Below are positions 50,957 through 64,000 of a stretch of DNA of 64,000 bases, piece by piece. Both the position numbers and the translations under genes were made by a program. The stretch comes from Sphagnum compactum (Eukaryota > Bryophyta > Sphagnopsida > Sphagnales), in contig OZ234502.1 of the NCBI GenBank assembly GCA_965153455.1, positions 2,149,267 through 2,213,266 on the forward strand. Reading direction: 5' to 3'. Position 1 is the stretch's first letter. Each line of letters starts with the position of its first letter. Under the pieces are notes generated by a model that worked only from the letters and a program-made list of their open reading frames with translations, was not told the origin of the DNA and did not search any database.

Positions 50957-51310
50957 TCTACTATATTAATTCACTACGTCTGTCTGTGCGTCTGTCTGAC
51001 ACGACAATTCTGCTGCAATTCTATGGCAGAACCGGCCTCTGCATTTTCTATGGCAAAACCGGGCAATGCATTTTCTATGATAGGGCTTGGTAACGGGGCG
51101 GGGGGGGGGGGAGGGGCCAGCACGGGGCGAGAAGTTAATTATATATAACAGGGGAACGGGGGGGGGGGGGGGCATCAACGGGTTAAAAAATCGGAGTGAA
51201 AAATGCGAAGGACGAAGGGGGGTCGACGGGGTAAAAAACCGAAGTGGGCAATGGGAAGGACCGGGCGGGGGGGAGCTCGACGGGTGCATTATGCACCGGG
51301 TTCACACTTA
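50957..51310 (+). mobile_element. Short non-autonomous Helitron, 354 bp
   Basis: Starts A|TCTACTATATTAATTCACTA at 50,957, a standard Helitron TC start after a host A. It ends with palindrome GGTGCAT-T-ATGCACC and GGGTTCACACTTA at 51,310. The last bases CTTA differ from the canonical CTRR seen in the sister copy (CTAG), so the end may have mutated. It shares CGGGCGGGGGGGAGCT-GACG with the 47 kb copy and is otherwise G-rich, with poly-G runs at about 51,098 and 51,160. Confidence 0.7.
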
Positions 51311-51319
51311 AGCATGATT

Positions 51320-54300
51320 GGTACCTCACCCTTCCTTTTCTAGATGTTCATGCTTACTACCTATTGATTCTTGAAAAAACTAATTTCTTAAGATTCTCAT
51401 CACAAGTTCAATAGTTAACGACTCACAATAGTTAGAGTGCCCCTCGAGTTATGATGCTTTGTATTATGTAACTTGGGTGTTTCAATGTTCCCAAGCACCC
51501 CAACTCCTATGTTGCTCAAGGTTTAGGTAGCTAAGGGGGGAACCTTAAGAAAAAACACGCCTCTTTTCAAACTTGATTAGCAAGTTGTCAACACTATTTT
51601 AAATAGTTTATCTAATGGTATGGTGCCAAATTAGTCTTGTATATACAATAATATGTTGGTACGTATTGATTCTTGTGATTGATTAATGATAATGATTAAT
51701 TTGAGTTTTTGGACATGTGCTAATTTTTTTGTTTGGTCCACGGATGTGTCCAAATTGTAAATCATTAGTTTTGAGACATGTTCCATAATTTTCATTAGTC
51801 ATTTTGGTCTTTAGGATGTAAAACATAAAAAAACCTTGTGTAAAAACAACTCAAGTTCCATTCATTAGCTAATTTCAAAAGTTCGGATTAAGTTTTACTT
51901 AATTGCGCATGTGCAATAATTGGTGATCTTCCATAGGCCAATGACAAAAAATAAATTTTCTACCTAATTTGAAACACCTAAAATAATACAAAAATAATGA
52001 TTTTTTGTGTAAATTTTATTAATAGAAATATTGGTATGATATTTCATGATAAGATTTTACCATCATTGAAATGGAAAATTGTGTTTAAATATTTTCCCAA
52101 TAGTTGTGAGAAGAAGAATTCAAACTTCTCCATAATGTAAACATTTTTTGAATCAAAATTGAAGCTCAATGTTGGAAAGAAATCCATCTTCTAGCTTAAG
52201 ATGCAATTGCATCTAAATAGATTTCTTAGATTGAGTTCTAATTTAAAAAGTGGACCTAACATAATAACATTGAAAGTTTTTTTCCAAGGTCATCACTAGA
52301 AGTAATAGCCATTTTTCAACAAGGTATTCTAGTACAAACAACTTTTCAGCCTTTCCATTCCACTTGTGATGCACCTTTAGGTTTGTTAAGTTGCGTAAAT
52401 GGTAAAAAAACCTTGTTAGTTTTTAGATTTATAATGGAATGTAAATATAAGAAACAGTCATTAGCTTTCAATAAGAAAGAAGGCATAACAACTCTAGGAT
52501 GGGATTATTATGAACTTTTAATCATGCACACAATCATGTCAAATTGCACAAACCAAGAAAAAAGCCTAAAGGAAAATAATCAAGGAATGTAGTTTGGAAC
52601 CAACATGATGCACAAGTGAACCATGGGCAATTTTGAATTCACATTATTCACCATGGCTTAGACTTGGGACTTGGGAGGAGTCACCACTTTCCTCCTTTTT
52701 TCATAGTATATTCTGTAGCCCACTTCCCATTCCCATATTGAAATTGTTAAGTCATGAATTTCATCATTTGGGGGTTCATAATTTTTCTCATTGCATCTTC
52801 AATTTGAGAGTTTTCAAATGAAAAATTATAGTTTTTGAAAAAACTTCCCAAAAACCTATCAAGAATTTTTAATGGAATTGCTTTGATTCTTGTGTTGGAT
52901 GATTTAGGGATTGAGAGTCATTTTGAAAGTTTTGCTCTCGACCTTTCAAATGGTCATAACTTGTGTTATGAATCATTGTTTTGGCGAATGTGTTCACATT
53001 TAATGTAACACATTCCTAATTTGATTTTTTAAATTTTAATTCGGAGATTAAATCTTGGATTGATTTGGAACAAGATTTTTTCAAATATGTGGGTTGCATT
53101 GGATATTTTTAGCTCCTAAAATAAAAATCCATTTGGGAATATCAGGACATGCATTCTCCCACATTTGTGAAAATGTGTTTGAATTAAGGAATTCTTTGGC
53201 TTCATTCTTAACTGGTTCTTGTTGTCATGTCCCAACCTTAGTTGCAAACCTATTACAAATATGAAACATTAAAGCAAGATAATTGTCAATAAATTAGGTG
53301 GCTAGCGGATACATTTGGAGGAACCATCACTTACTAAAAAGGATGAGGAAGATTCCAAAGCTTGAGGGAGATTGGACCACTTTGGCTCCCCATTCCTCTA
53401 GGCTAGATTCAAAAGATGATATATTGTGAAAGGACTTTGTGAATACAAGTTGGGATATGTGTTTGGTGTGGAATCTAGTGGGAGTTTTTGTGTACATGTC
53501 TTTTTAAGTGAGTGGCACTTAGTAATGTTTGATATAAAAGACTAGTCAAATTTGATGGTAAATATGTTACACTAAAACAAAGAACTACATTGGCTAGGGA
53601 CTAAAGTATTTAGGACATGCAATAAAAAAAAAAGGGGGAGAAAGGTGTTAAGATAGAAGCACTTAAACTATCATGCACCTTAAACGAACACCTATAGTGA
53701 TCTTCCATAATTGTTTTAATGTGTTTATTAATGCACTATGAAATTAAGTCTATGTTTTAAGTTTTTTTTTAGTGATTAAAATTACAATCCAATCCATTTT
53801 AAATACTTTCAAATCCAACCCATTCCACATTGGCCTATTTTGTGCACATGTGGGCTTGGTTTTAGGATCTTCTCATTAAGTGCATTAACCTTTTTTTCCT
53901 TGAAGATTTGGCATGTTCCACTCATTATTCACAAGGGGTCCTATTGATAGTATAGGGGAGCCTATCATAGTTTTTTATAAATTCATAACTAATTGAAAAA
54001 AAAAATCTTCAACTTAGATTGAGTTTTAAATCCCCTTGTCTTTTTAAAAACATGAATGCAAAAAAATTGAAAAGTCTAGTTTACCCAATATTGTTATTAT
54101 GTTGGTTTCAAATGTTTATATATCTTATTTTCTAGCTCTTTTGGACAATAATGAAAAAGTAGTGGGAATGGAAATAGAAAATCCATAGATCTTTAATTTT
54201 CTTCTTTTTTTATATTTGATTTACTAGGATTTTCTTTAATTCCTAGAAATTAGAGTGGATATCTCTTACTTTTAAAACCATTTCAAAAAGGTTTTGAATA

Positions 54301-56580
54301 CATAAGATGATAAGATCTTTTGTTTTGTTTTTCTACACTTCTACATGTCAATTATTTTGTGATGTTTAGGTTATAATTGTTGGGTCTTTGGGTATGTGGT
54401 ACTTACATGTATCCAAGCCATACTTTTCAAACAACAAAAGCCACATTCTTAATTCCTATACATGGCTTCTCCAAAAGGAGGTGATGTACATAATGTTTTC
54501 AACTTGTTTAGGATTGTGAGATGTAGTTTGAAAGATTTATTTTACTTAGAATTTTTGGTTGGAGTTTAAGGTTTGGTATGTCTATGCTTTTTTCTTGGTC
54601 ATTTTACAATCCAAATTTTCAGTAGGTTTCTATCTTTAATTAATCAAAATATGTTTAACACGTTTTTGGTATGAATTTAAAAGTTCAAATTATTATTATT
54701 TTTTTCGACAAGTGACATGGACATCATATTTTTAAATGGTCTAGGTTTTAAGAAGGTACTTGGACAAGAGAAAAAGTTAAGATCTAAATTTTAAAAAGAA
54801 ACATCTTTGGACATGTATCAAGCATTGTAAGACCATTTCAAGGGGATTGTCATGGTATCATCAACCAAGATATACATATGGGTAAAGGCATGAAGGCATG
54901 TTAAAGTAGACAAAAGAGATCATCTTTGAAAATTTAGTTTCAAATTGATTTTATTTTTTTCACAAAAGGAAAAAAAAAAAGAGTACATTCAAAATGAATT
55001 CAAATAGCATTATGAAACTATAATGGTCTTCATTCAGTTTAGTTGAATACAAAATTTGAAAAAATTAATATAATAGAATTAACAATAAAAATTTGTTGAA
55101 AATTGATTGGTCAAAATTATGTTCTAAAATTTGTTTTATACTAAAAGTTTGATTATTATCCTTTTAGAATTAAAAAGTAAACATACATATTTATATTTTA
55201 AAATTTTCATTAATTTGAAAATTTGAAAAATTTAACATTTCATCTACTTAAAACCTATTGAGTGTCTATATATATATATGTATATCTACCATGCTTGTGC
55301 ACTATACTGAAATTGGAGTAGAATTCCAAATTCCAATTGGTTTGATGTCTTGTGCTGACACCCTATCTTAACTTCATGAAAACTCTGTTGCAATTCTGGC
55401 CCATAAGAAGTACCCACTTGTTGCCTCCTCTCTCTCTGGTGTTGTTGTCTACAATAGACTCCAAAACTCATTGGAGTTTGGATCAGCCTAGCCAACCCCT
55501 TTACTCTTTATGAACAGCCCCCTTCCTGCCAATGTGGTTTGCTTGTCCCATTTTGGATAGTGGAAAAAGGTTAATAGAAACACACTGGCAAGAAGAGAGA
55601 GAGTAAGGCCAACTAACCCTAAAGTACACACACACACACACCCCAAAGTAGTGTTTATTATAGAACCTTTTTTGTGTGAAGACTCAAGAGTATGTTGTAT
55701 GTAGAAAGGATTCTTCAAACTCTGTCTTGTACCCAAAGACTATCTCCACCCAACCCACCACCCCCAAAAGTAACTTGAGCCTTTTAACCATGATTGATTA
55801 TCACATCTAACATATAAAGTGTTAAATTATTTCCCCCCATCCCTACCCATAAACATGAAAAATTGCATGGTGTCAAGTGACTCTTGAGAGACTATGTACA
55901 TGCCATCACCAAGGTCAATCATTATCATTGGCCAATCAAAAGTTTGTCAATTTTTTAAATTGAACCTTTTGGAGATTCCGTTTCTTGAGCACAAATTATG
56001 GGTTTAAATTCAGTTTCATGCTATTTAAAGGTGCACTTCATCCAAAGTGCTCTATATTAGCCTTCTCCTTTACTAGCAAAAAAAATTCTAAAAGAAAAAA
56101 ATTAAATTGAAAAATGAAGTGATTCTGGAGGTTTTCAATCACCAATTTGTGAAAAAAAACGCTAAAAGTTGCTAAATATAGAAAGATTATTAGAGATTTT
56201 TCCTTCATATCTAGTTAATAGCCAAACTTGGCTATTAAAATGTGAAAGAAAAAATTATATATATTTTTGGCTACCTATTTGAACCATGTTCAAAATTTTA
56301 ATGATGTTTTTTTAATTTATAGGTTTTGTTCACAGATTTTGGTTTGTTTCAAACAATAATGAATTTATGATACAAAATTTTGCAACAATATAAAATTTTG
56401 CATCGACAAAAAAATTTGCATACAATCTGTAAATATTAGAACATTTCCATCGCACCTTGCAAAGGCCACATGAACAACATCATGATGAGCTCAATTGTGG
56501 GTTCCATTGAAAACTAACCCCATTGCCACCACTTCTCAATAATCAACACAACAAATTCCACTACAAAACTCACTAGGACC
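51320..56580. other. AT-rich gene-poor interval
   Basis: No exon series, RNA gene or complete element recognised. A (CA)n run lies near 55,627-55,642, a (TA)n run near 55,269, and one TAGCCAAACTTGGCTA palindromic motif near 56,220. Confidence 0.5.
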
Positions 56581-56589
56581 CACATCGTA

Positions 56590-57160
56590 ATGCACAATGC
56601 TAGGTTCAACATTTGTATTTTGGGTAGGCAATCACATGTTTCAGAAAGTTCACCATCTCATATGCCATCTTTGTCGTTCACATTGTCCAAGCACCTCAAG
56701 AATGCATCCTTCATGTTCATTCATTGTTGGTTACTCCTCAAAGATATACCTCAATGGACAAAAGCAAAAAAAACAAATTAGAAAATTACACCCATGACAA
56801 GGCCCAAACCTTTTCCTACAATAGATGTAAACAAAATGCTAGTGAATTTGTTTCAAAAAATTTAGAAATAGCTAAGGGTGTAATTGTGTCTTTTAAGCTT
56901 GAAATGTCCTTAAGGTTATCATGTAGCAAAAAAAGACTAGGCACAAAAATGAAAGAATGTGTAAACAAGTAGCAAGCAAAGGCCACTATTGACATGGTAG
57001 TTGATACATTGAAGAATGCATCCATTATGGAAGAGCAAAGTGCATTGGCACTTTTTCTAGTTCGTGACAATCAAATGCCAAATGGAGAAATGTGTGAATA
57101 TTTGTGATTTCAACACTTGAAGAATTGGTGAAATTGAAGCATGCATTCAACCTCAAGCTT
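56590..57160 (+). pseudogene. Relic of a PIF/Harbinger-associated ORF1-type (Myb/NAM-associated) protein
   Basis: Three plus-strand frames together give a collinear degraded protein. NASFMFIHCWLLLKDIPQWT (about 56,700-56,760) corresponds to the F-x-F-x-HCW-x-LKD-x-P-x-W motif of plant GST-T3-like/NAM-associated proteins. KKRLGTKMKECVNK follows (about 56,930-56,970), matching their RP-G-K-AKE segment. Then come TLKNASIMEEQSALALF and EMCEYL, matching the C-terminal helical end with its EYLRLRR pattern. Such proteins usually accompany Harbinger transposases. Frameshifts and stops make it non-functional, and no transposase is seen nearby. Confidence 0.5.
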
Positions 57161-57479
57161 TTCCTACCGCGCTACCTCGTCATGCATTAATCTCACCCAT
57201 TTGTGTGTCAACCCCCATGCAAACACATCAACCCCCTCTATAAGGGTGTCAACCCCTTTTGCATCACCATTGGTTCCATCAAATTTGTTGCCAAACATTT
57301 TAAAGGAATTGAAGGCACCAATGTGTTTATGTGCAATTTTTTCCTCCTACAAAAGCATTCAATTTCTTTTATAAAAAGATTGGCACAAAATGTGTGTTCT
57401 TTGCAAAACTTTGAGATGGTTTGTGAACTTTTGCAATGGACAAAATCTAAGGTGCTTGTGTTTTTCCCTAGGATTTAGC

Positions 57480-60180
57480 AATGGCCAAAAGAAGATAAGA
57501 AAAGTTACAAGTTCGTTTCCTTGGATTTGACAATTTTCAGAATAAAAAAATTAAAGTTATAAGTGTTTATTGGGATTTAGTGATGGCTATAAGAAAAAAG
57601 GAAAAGCTATAAGTGTTTTTTAGGATTTGACAATGGCCACAAGATAAAAAAAAAGACATAAGTGTTTCATCAAATTCAACAAAGGCTGAAAAGTGAAAAA
57701 GAATTACAATTTTAAAAAAGTTCCAACCATGGCAAATTTGTGGCGCACAAAAAAAACCCAACAATTGCATTTCATGTGTCTACATGGCCAATTGCCACAC
57801 AACTATTAGTGATGGTTTTGTTCAAACAACCAAATTTGTGGCGGTGTTCAACAAAGGGCTTAAAATACTACCATGGTGATGTGTGTTTGTAAAGTAATAG
57901 TAGGAGTTGCCCTTTAAAACAATTCAAGGCATCTATTTAAACAATCTCATTGGGCACATATATTTTCTTTGCACCTAGGGACAAGCATGTGATGTTATTA
58001 CAACAATTAAGTGTTAATTTATTGAAATTAACTCTTCAAAACAATTCAAAACTCCCAGTTTAAAAACTTAGTTGACCATATATGTTATTTTTCACCTTTA
58101 TGCACAAGCTTATTCCATAGACCTTTTATAGTTGTGTATGTAAAGCCATCTTCCAAAAGCTTTAGGCAACAAAAAGCAAGTTATCCCAACTTTTCCCTTT
58201 TGTCTGTTCTTGTTATAGCCTTCAAATTCTTTTCACAACAACACATCTTGAGTTTTTCAACAAATTAATAAAACGACTATTGCCTTTTTTTTACTACAGT
58301 TGTAACTACAAGTTCATGTTAATGAATGCGTAGTTGTAAAAGACATTGTGGTGCCACATGGCATTATCATTTTGTGACTTTAGTTGATATCATGACTTGA
58401 TGGTTTTTACACAAATATCAAATTTTCAAAAATGTATTTTTTATGTATTTTTATTCATCCAAAATTAGGTAACAATAAAATTCCATTCATTCTTGCAACT
58501 TTTGGTGAATAATAACAACTTATGGTCATGTGATGCTGACATGGCATGCCACATGGCAATGAGGTTGACTAATAGTCGCAACACCTCATGACTTGTGACA
58601 ATAACTTCACATTGTGATTCATGTCATTGATTTGATGAAGTAATCTCATTTATTAGCGAGTTGAAGATATTGTTGTCCTTTGTGATTAATAATGATTCGG
58701 TCTTCCATGTGATAATGACATGGTATGCCATTTGACAACAAGGTGTCACAAATTTTCATGGTAATCCATGATTTTTTGTGACACCATAAGTTTTTGTGTG
58801 TCTTCAATTTATCACACTAATATTTGTCATGGCATGCCATATTTTTTTGTGTGCCATGAAGTTTTTGAAGTCATAAATTCACATGCATATGTATGTGTAC
58901 AAAACAATCTATTGTTAATTATAATTATGACTACAATATTAATAATCATTTTGAAAAAAATGACACATAACTCTTTGACTTTGTAATTAATTAAACACTA
59001 GCTTACATTAACATACCTATTAAGTTAACCTATGTATGTAGGCTATTTAGTAAAAACTTACTTTGTAATATAGACTACCTTGTAAATTACATAATTATGC
59101 ATAATAAATTTACTACATCTAGTATGTTTAAATATACCTAGAATAGGTTATCCTACTAAATAGGTTAACCTAGGTAGGCTTGCCTAGGTTCCTAACTTTA
59201 GGTTTTTTGTTAAGTCAACCTAGGTTGCTTCATTACAAAATATTTTATCAAGTTTGTAACCATTTCAAGTTTGTGCAACTATATGTGACTATGATGCAAT
59301 TATATGCGACTAAATGTGACTATGATGTGACATAATTGTCCTAGGTTTTTTTTAAAGCTTAAGAATGCCTAGGTTAACCTAGGTAGGTTAGTAAGTAGTA
59401 TAAGTTGGCAAACTAGTTCATTTTAAGTCAATTTAGGGAGGTCTAGGCTAGGTTGGTTGGTAATAGGTAGGTTGATTTAGGTCAATCTAAGGTGGCTAAG
59501 GTCAATTCAAGGCTAAAAATTTTGAGCTTTATAAATTTGTGTTTAATATAATTATTATAAAAAAATGTGGTACTGCAATGGATGAGAACTTGAACCCCAA
59601 AATGAAGGTGAGGGGTTGAAATCCTCACTCTTGCAACCTATGATACCTAGGCCACTTGGCTTAAGTTAGATAACCTAATTTAGGCTTCTTGGGCTATGAG
59701 TCTGAAGTTTGTTTTTTATCGAGGCCATTTAATTTAGGTTAGGTAGCCTAGGTTGCCTAACATAGGTAACTAACCTAGCTAGCTTGACTTTTGGTTAAGC
59801 GAATTGAGTTAGGTTGCCTAACTTAGTTAGGTTAAATTAGGTTGACTTTTGGTCATGTGCAATGACTCATAATGTATTTATAGATTTTTAACACATGTCA
59901 TCCATCCATCAATGTGTCTTTTGTAACACTTTAGTTGAATAAAATAATTAAGTTGAAACGGCATGCACTTTACACGTCATACCAAGGCCATTGATGACAT
60001 GGAATTTCAATATTAAACCAAAATAAAAAAACCTTAATCGATAAGATGATTAGACTTTGCGACTAAATGTCCTTTATGATTAAATGGATGAAACGACATG
60101 GGTTTAACAACTCATGAATGACTAGTTGCATATGTCCTTGAATAAGACATAGCTGTAAAGCCCAATCACAAAACCCAAGA
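57480..60180. other. AT-rich interval with a CCTAGGTT-rich segment
   Basis: No gene recognised. Between 59,000 and 59,860 the words TAGGTTAACCTAGGTAGG, TTGCCTAGGTT and close variants recur many times in both orientations (see findings). The first part repeats phrases such as GACAATGGC-A-AAG-AAA in short irregular copies (57,480-57,640). Confidence 0.5.
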
Positions 60181-60189
60181 TGTGTTTTT

Positions 60190-62135
60190 ATGTTTGTTCT
60201 TCAGTCATCATTTTCTTTAGGAACTTTGTTTGTCATTTTTTCTTATATGGGCATGCATCAAGGTGACCCACTTGTAGGGTTTCTTTTTGTGTTTGTTCAT
60301 TTTCATGCTTTATGTTGTTCTTTGAGGATTTTCCCTTTGTGTCTCTTCCTTCCCTTGGCCTTACCCATGTTGTTTCCCTTGCTTTTGTGTTTCCCAATTG
60401 GCTTATGTGGGGTTGTCTATTCAACCCCACAAGTGTTCGGCTTGGGTTCCGTTTATTTGACCTCTTGGGTTTGTCCCCCCCTATTGAATTTTGTTGCCCT
60501 CCTATGATATCAAGATCCTTGGCGTGCCTTTTGGCTTTGCTTCTTTCACCTATTCTTTTTTGGAAAAGGCTCTAAACGAGGATGTTCAGCATGTAGACAT
60601 GTTCTTGCGATTAGGGGACATTTAGGTGGCTTTTGGTATCCTCTTTCGATGTTTCACCCAAATGCCTTCCTTTTTGTTTCATTGCTTCCCCCCCCCTCCA
60701 ACTTTTCAAAATTAGGTTGTTATTTTTTATTTGACCCTAATGGTAATTTTTTAGAGACTTTTGGGTATGGGCTCATTGGAGTGCCCCATGACCTTTTTAG
60801 TTTGTTGGTAGGTGGCTCTCCCCATTTCTAATGGGGGCGTAGGGTTGATTTATTCAGAGCTCATTGCTCCCATTGCTTATTTAAAGAATTGGGCCTTAGA
60901 TGACCCTATCATGCTTCCAAGTTTTTGTTGGATTCTCACATTTTCTTGTTGGAAGGAATATGTGCAAATAGCTTGGGGCCACTCCTTTTTCAAGCGCATT
61001 TGAGATCAATGTGAAAGTGTCTTCCATTGGGGGTTATACCGAGTGGCCCCCTTTTGAGCAATTGGCTGAGAGAGGTGTTGATTGCCTTAAGGAGAGTATT
61101 TCAGAGAGATTGCATGACCAGTCTTTTACTAATATCATTTCTGATTTACGTTTTAATTCACATTTTGTGTGTTTGAAGTTATGTGCAGGGCTAAGTGTGG
61201 GCGTTTGGTTATTAACCTACTTAATCATCATTTTTTTTTCGCATGGCTTTAGATGTTTTCTCCACCACTTTGCGCACTAGGTTAGGTATTTCCCATCCTT
61301 TGATCCTTAAGGTGTCACACTGCATTTGTAACCAACCTTTGGATCCTATGGGGATCCACCTTTTTCGCTATGTTCATGGTGGGGAGAAAACAGCCTCACA
61401 TGGTGTTGTGCGAAATGTTTTTGAGATCATTACGAAAGATGCAAGATTTCATGTATCGTGAAAACATACCCATGTCTTTCTGCCCGTTGCCCTGTAATCT
61501 GCACACCATCGAGTCAACATTGTGCTATCAATTGATGGTGTCCGCACATTGACATACATTATCATCGTCAACCCCACTTGAATTGATTTGATTTTATGGG
61601 CTACTTTTTCTCGCAAAGTTATTGAATTGTTGTGACTCAAGCAAAGGACGCTCTTTGTCATGATCGATTCTTGACGGACATGTTTTTCCCTTTAGTTGTA
61701 GAAGAATTCAGATGTTTACACCAAAAGGCAGATGGGATTTTTCATCGATATGCCAACATGACATAGGCAGTGAAGGGCACTAAAGGCCCTTGTCTTTCAA
61801 TTTTGCATGCTTTTTATAGGCAGAAGGTGTTAGTGGTGTTACAACATGTGTAAGGCAGTCTCTATTTTGAGGCATGTTGATGTAGTAGGTGAGGGTTCAT
61901 CTAAGCTAGGCATCCTTTCAGGAGGTCCTCCCCTTTCCTTATTTGATATGCTTCTCGCCACAAAAAGTGGGTTCGGGAACTTGATGGTCCCCTTGTGGTT
62001 CGCCCTCTTAGGTGGTTCATTTGTCTTCTTGGATGTGGGTCTTTCCATTTTGTTCCTTGTTTTCCCCCTTTTTTGACTGCTTTGGTTAATTTTTGGTTGG
62101 CAGGGTTTCATCATGTAACAGCCAGATACAGACAA
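60190..62135 (+). pseudogene. LINE-type non-LTR retrotransposon relic (reverse transcriptase and C-terminal region)
   Basis: Frames shifted against each other make a collinear relic. MGMHQGDPLVGFLFVFVHFH (60,248) is the RT MxQGDPL block. Next come CFTQMPS-type text, LGISHPLILKVSHCICNQPL and DPMGIHLFRYVHGGEKTA (about 61,270-61,400). DARFHV-RE follows, then STLCYQLMVS and an end segment, KAVSILRHVDVVGEGSSKLG followed by ILSGGPPLSLFDMLLA. These match a family of plant LINE-like RT proteins I recognise. The expected A-D-D catalytic segment (about 60,350) is deleted and many stops are present, so it is dead. The end near GTTTCATCATGTAACA (62,108-62,120) is shared with the 46 kb fragment and marks the 3' end. 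Confidence 0.75.
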
Positions 62136-62139
62136 AGTT

Positions 62140-64000
62140 TAAAGCACTACTCTGGAATCTGTATAGGTCATTTTACTGCTGAAGTGGACACTGGAGATAC
62201 TCTTATTATATTATGCAATTTTCTAAAACTTTTGTCTGTAATATTTTTATAGAAACACTTTCTTGTGTAAGTAAAGTACTTGAAACTTTCTTGGTTTTGA
62301 GAAAAGTGACAACTTGTTTTGTTTTGTTTTGTTTTGTTTTATTTTAGAAGACCAGGCAGGCAGCTATGAAGTGGTTGTATGCACTACTAAGTTGTTGCCT
62401 GTCATCACCCATCACCCAGTAGAAGCAGAATGATAAGTCTGGTATACAGAAAACCCATTGTTGGGTTCTTCTCATCATAACAATAATAAGATGCAGAAGC
62501 ATGATGAAGAAGAAGAACATGAATTTGATGATTGTTTTGGGGGATTGTGAGATCAGAGTTTGGCACAAGGGTGTCAGTTGTGGAACTCCCTACTTTCTTT
62601 CTGTCTATTCTACTCAATTTTTTATGATTTTGTTTTTTGCAGATTGTCCAATTTTTTATTAACTAACCCTGTCGTCTCCCTTTTCCTTTTTCTCAAATTC
62701 CATTCTCTTGTTTAGAATTTGATTTCTTTTCACTATTCATCATGAAAAAAAAAGCACACACTAGCAATTGATTTCATTCAATTTCTAATGGGTCTTTTGC
62801 AAATCAATTGGGGAACACCAGACCGACAAACTTGAGTGTACTCTATGAAGGGATCATTAGGGTTTTTTTTCTTTCTTTTTTTTTGTGCTCCCTCCTCATG
62901 TTGGGTCTTTTGCTTTATGTGAAGGAAAAGTGGCAACGTGCAAAATGGCTATGAACTTTGAGCCACTTCTTTATTATACTCCTAACTCTACCCCCACAAA
63001 GAGTTTATTCCTAGCAAAAGGACCATTGTTAATTCTCCATGAAGCATACATAATAGCCTTTCACTATTCACACCCCCAACTTCCAAGTTTTGTCAATTGC
63101 ACAATCACTATGTAATACATAGTAGAGTACTTTGAGTGGGGTATTGATGGTACCTTGGATGCACGTGATGTCATTCCCACAAGGGTTATTTTAGATTTGT
63201 TTTTGGGCTCCAGCCAAAGGAGCCAACCAACTAGCCACCCAACCACCCCCCCCATGCAGGGGTGTTTATGGAAAGAATTGGGCCCTCATCAAAGGCAGCC
63301 TTTTTATGGAAGGTAGTAAATACATGTAAGAGTGTTGGGTGGGTATCAAGGGTGGGTATCAACTTTTGAACTTACCAATAATTATTATATATATATATAT
63401 AATTATTATAATTATTATTATCATTATTATTTTAAATTATACATGCCTGGTATGAAGCCAATAGTACCTCATGAAACTCCACCATTTTAGGAGAAAAGAG
63501 AGAACTGATTTTATGGGGGTGTAGGTGACACATTTGTGACACCTTTGTTGCAATACTTGATATTACCACAAAAGGGGAGGGGGGGTTTGGTATGTACTAA
63601 ATGCTCTAGTACATGGTGAGGTTCAGCAATTTCTTTTGGATTCTGGAATATTTAGAGTTTATTTTGACTCTTTTTTGCTTTGGCATCTTGATTTAAAATT
63701 ATGAGATTTTCAGCATATGGAATATTAGTAATAAAGAGAATAGCTAGTTTTGCAAATATTGACTGATTTTTGTGTTTACTATGTGGCACAATTATGTATT
63801 ACCATTTATGTGCTCAGGTTCCATTATGGGTAATGACAATTTTATGACCAGTTTCAAGGCACACACCTTCTACTATGGTTGGGAGATTTTCCTTTTGACT
63901 CTTTTTTTTTTTTTTTAAAATAAATAATTTGGCACATTTGGTACATAATTTTCCAAAGCTCCAGAAAACGTAAAAATAATTTAATTATTATGCCCAGGTA
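62140..64000. other. AT-rich interval to the window edge
   Basis: No gene recognised. It contains a (GTTTT)n run at about 62,317-62,340 and a (TA)n run near 63,387-63,405. The phrase GGGTGGGTATCAAGGGTGGG at about 63,338 resembles text near 3,960 and 23,350. Confidence 0.5.

Noticed and set aside
50966-51311. Pro- and Gly-rich frames at 51 kb
   Set aside because: They translate poly-G runs inside a short Helitron.

Overview
This is a nuclear window from a plant. It has introns with canonical GT/AG boundaries, a plant-type GH9 endoglucanase, a plastid-type alpha/beta hydrolase, AT-rich intergenic DNA, many microsatellites, and decayed DNA transposons, Helitrons and a LINE. The transposon protein remnants resemble families I associate with seed-free land plants, but I cannot name the species.

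Layout. 0.4-2.7 kb: decayed hAT transposase (-). 4.1-6.7 kb and 17.6-20.45 kb: two arms of an old inverted duplication. The left arm carries a PIF/Harbinger-type MITE. Between the arms lie an eight-exon GH9 gene (7,991-11,741, -), a purine-rich minisatellite in its first intron and a ~0.7 kb polypyrimidine block upstream of it. 20.4-22.3 kb: an unidentified multi-exon gene (-), possibly frameshifted; its last exon is duplicated in the left arm. 24.4-30.0 kb: a 13-exon plastid-type alpha/beta-hydrolase gene (+), with no visible nucleophile. 31.9-33.9 kb: a Helitron-like element (-) carrying an uninterrupted PD-(D/E)XK-like ORF (+) of a type I associate with fungi. 36.7-39.9 kb: a seven-exon DUF3445/HDOD-type gene (+), with a 4-copy minisatellite in its last intron. 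43.1-43.8 kb: an unidentified open frame broken by a single stop.

44.8-51.3 kb is a transposon cluster: a GGGGCAATTTTGT-ended repeat, a 5'-truncated LINE, two short Helitrons, and a 870 bp hAT MITE with a perfect 8 bp target duplication. One Helitron and the hAT MITE share a ~220 bp passenger. 56.6-57.2 kb: a broken PIF/Harbinger ORF1-like relic. 60.2-62.1 kb: a LINE reverse-transcriptase pseudogene. The rest is AT-rich DNA without recognisable genes.

The host genes do not form a pathway. GH9 acts on wall glucan, the hydrolase-like protein is probably plastidial, and the DUF3445 protein is a putative heme oxidoreductase. The most unusual items are the mobile PD-(D/E)XK ORF, the shared passenger in two unrelated transposons, the inverted duplication around GH9, and the hydrolase without a nucleophile.
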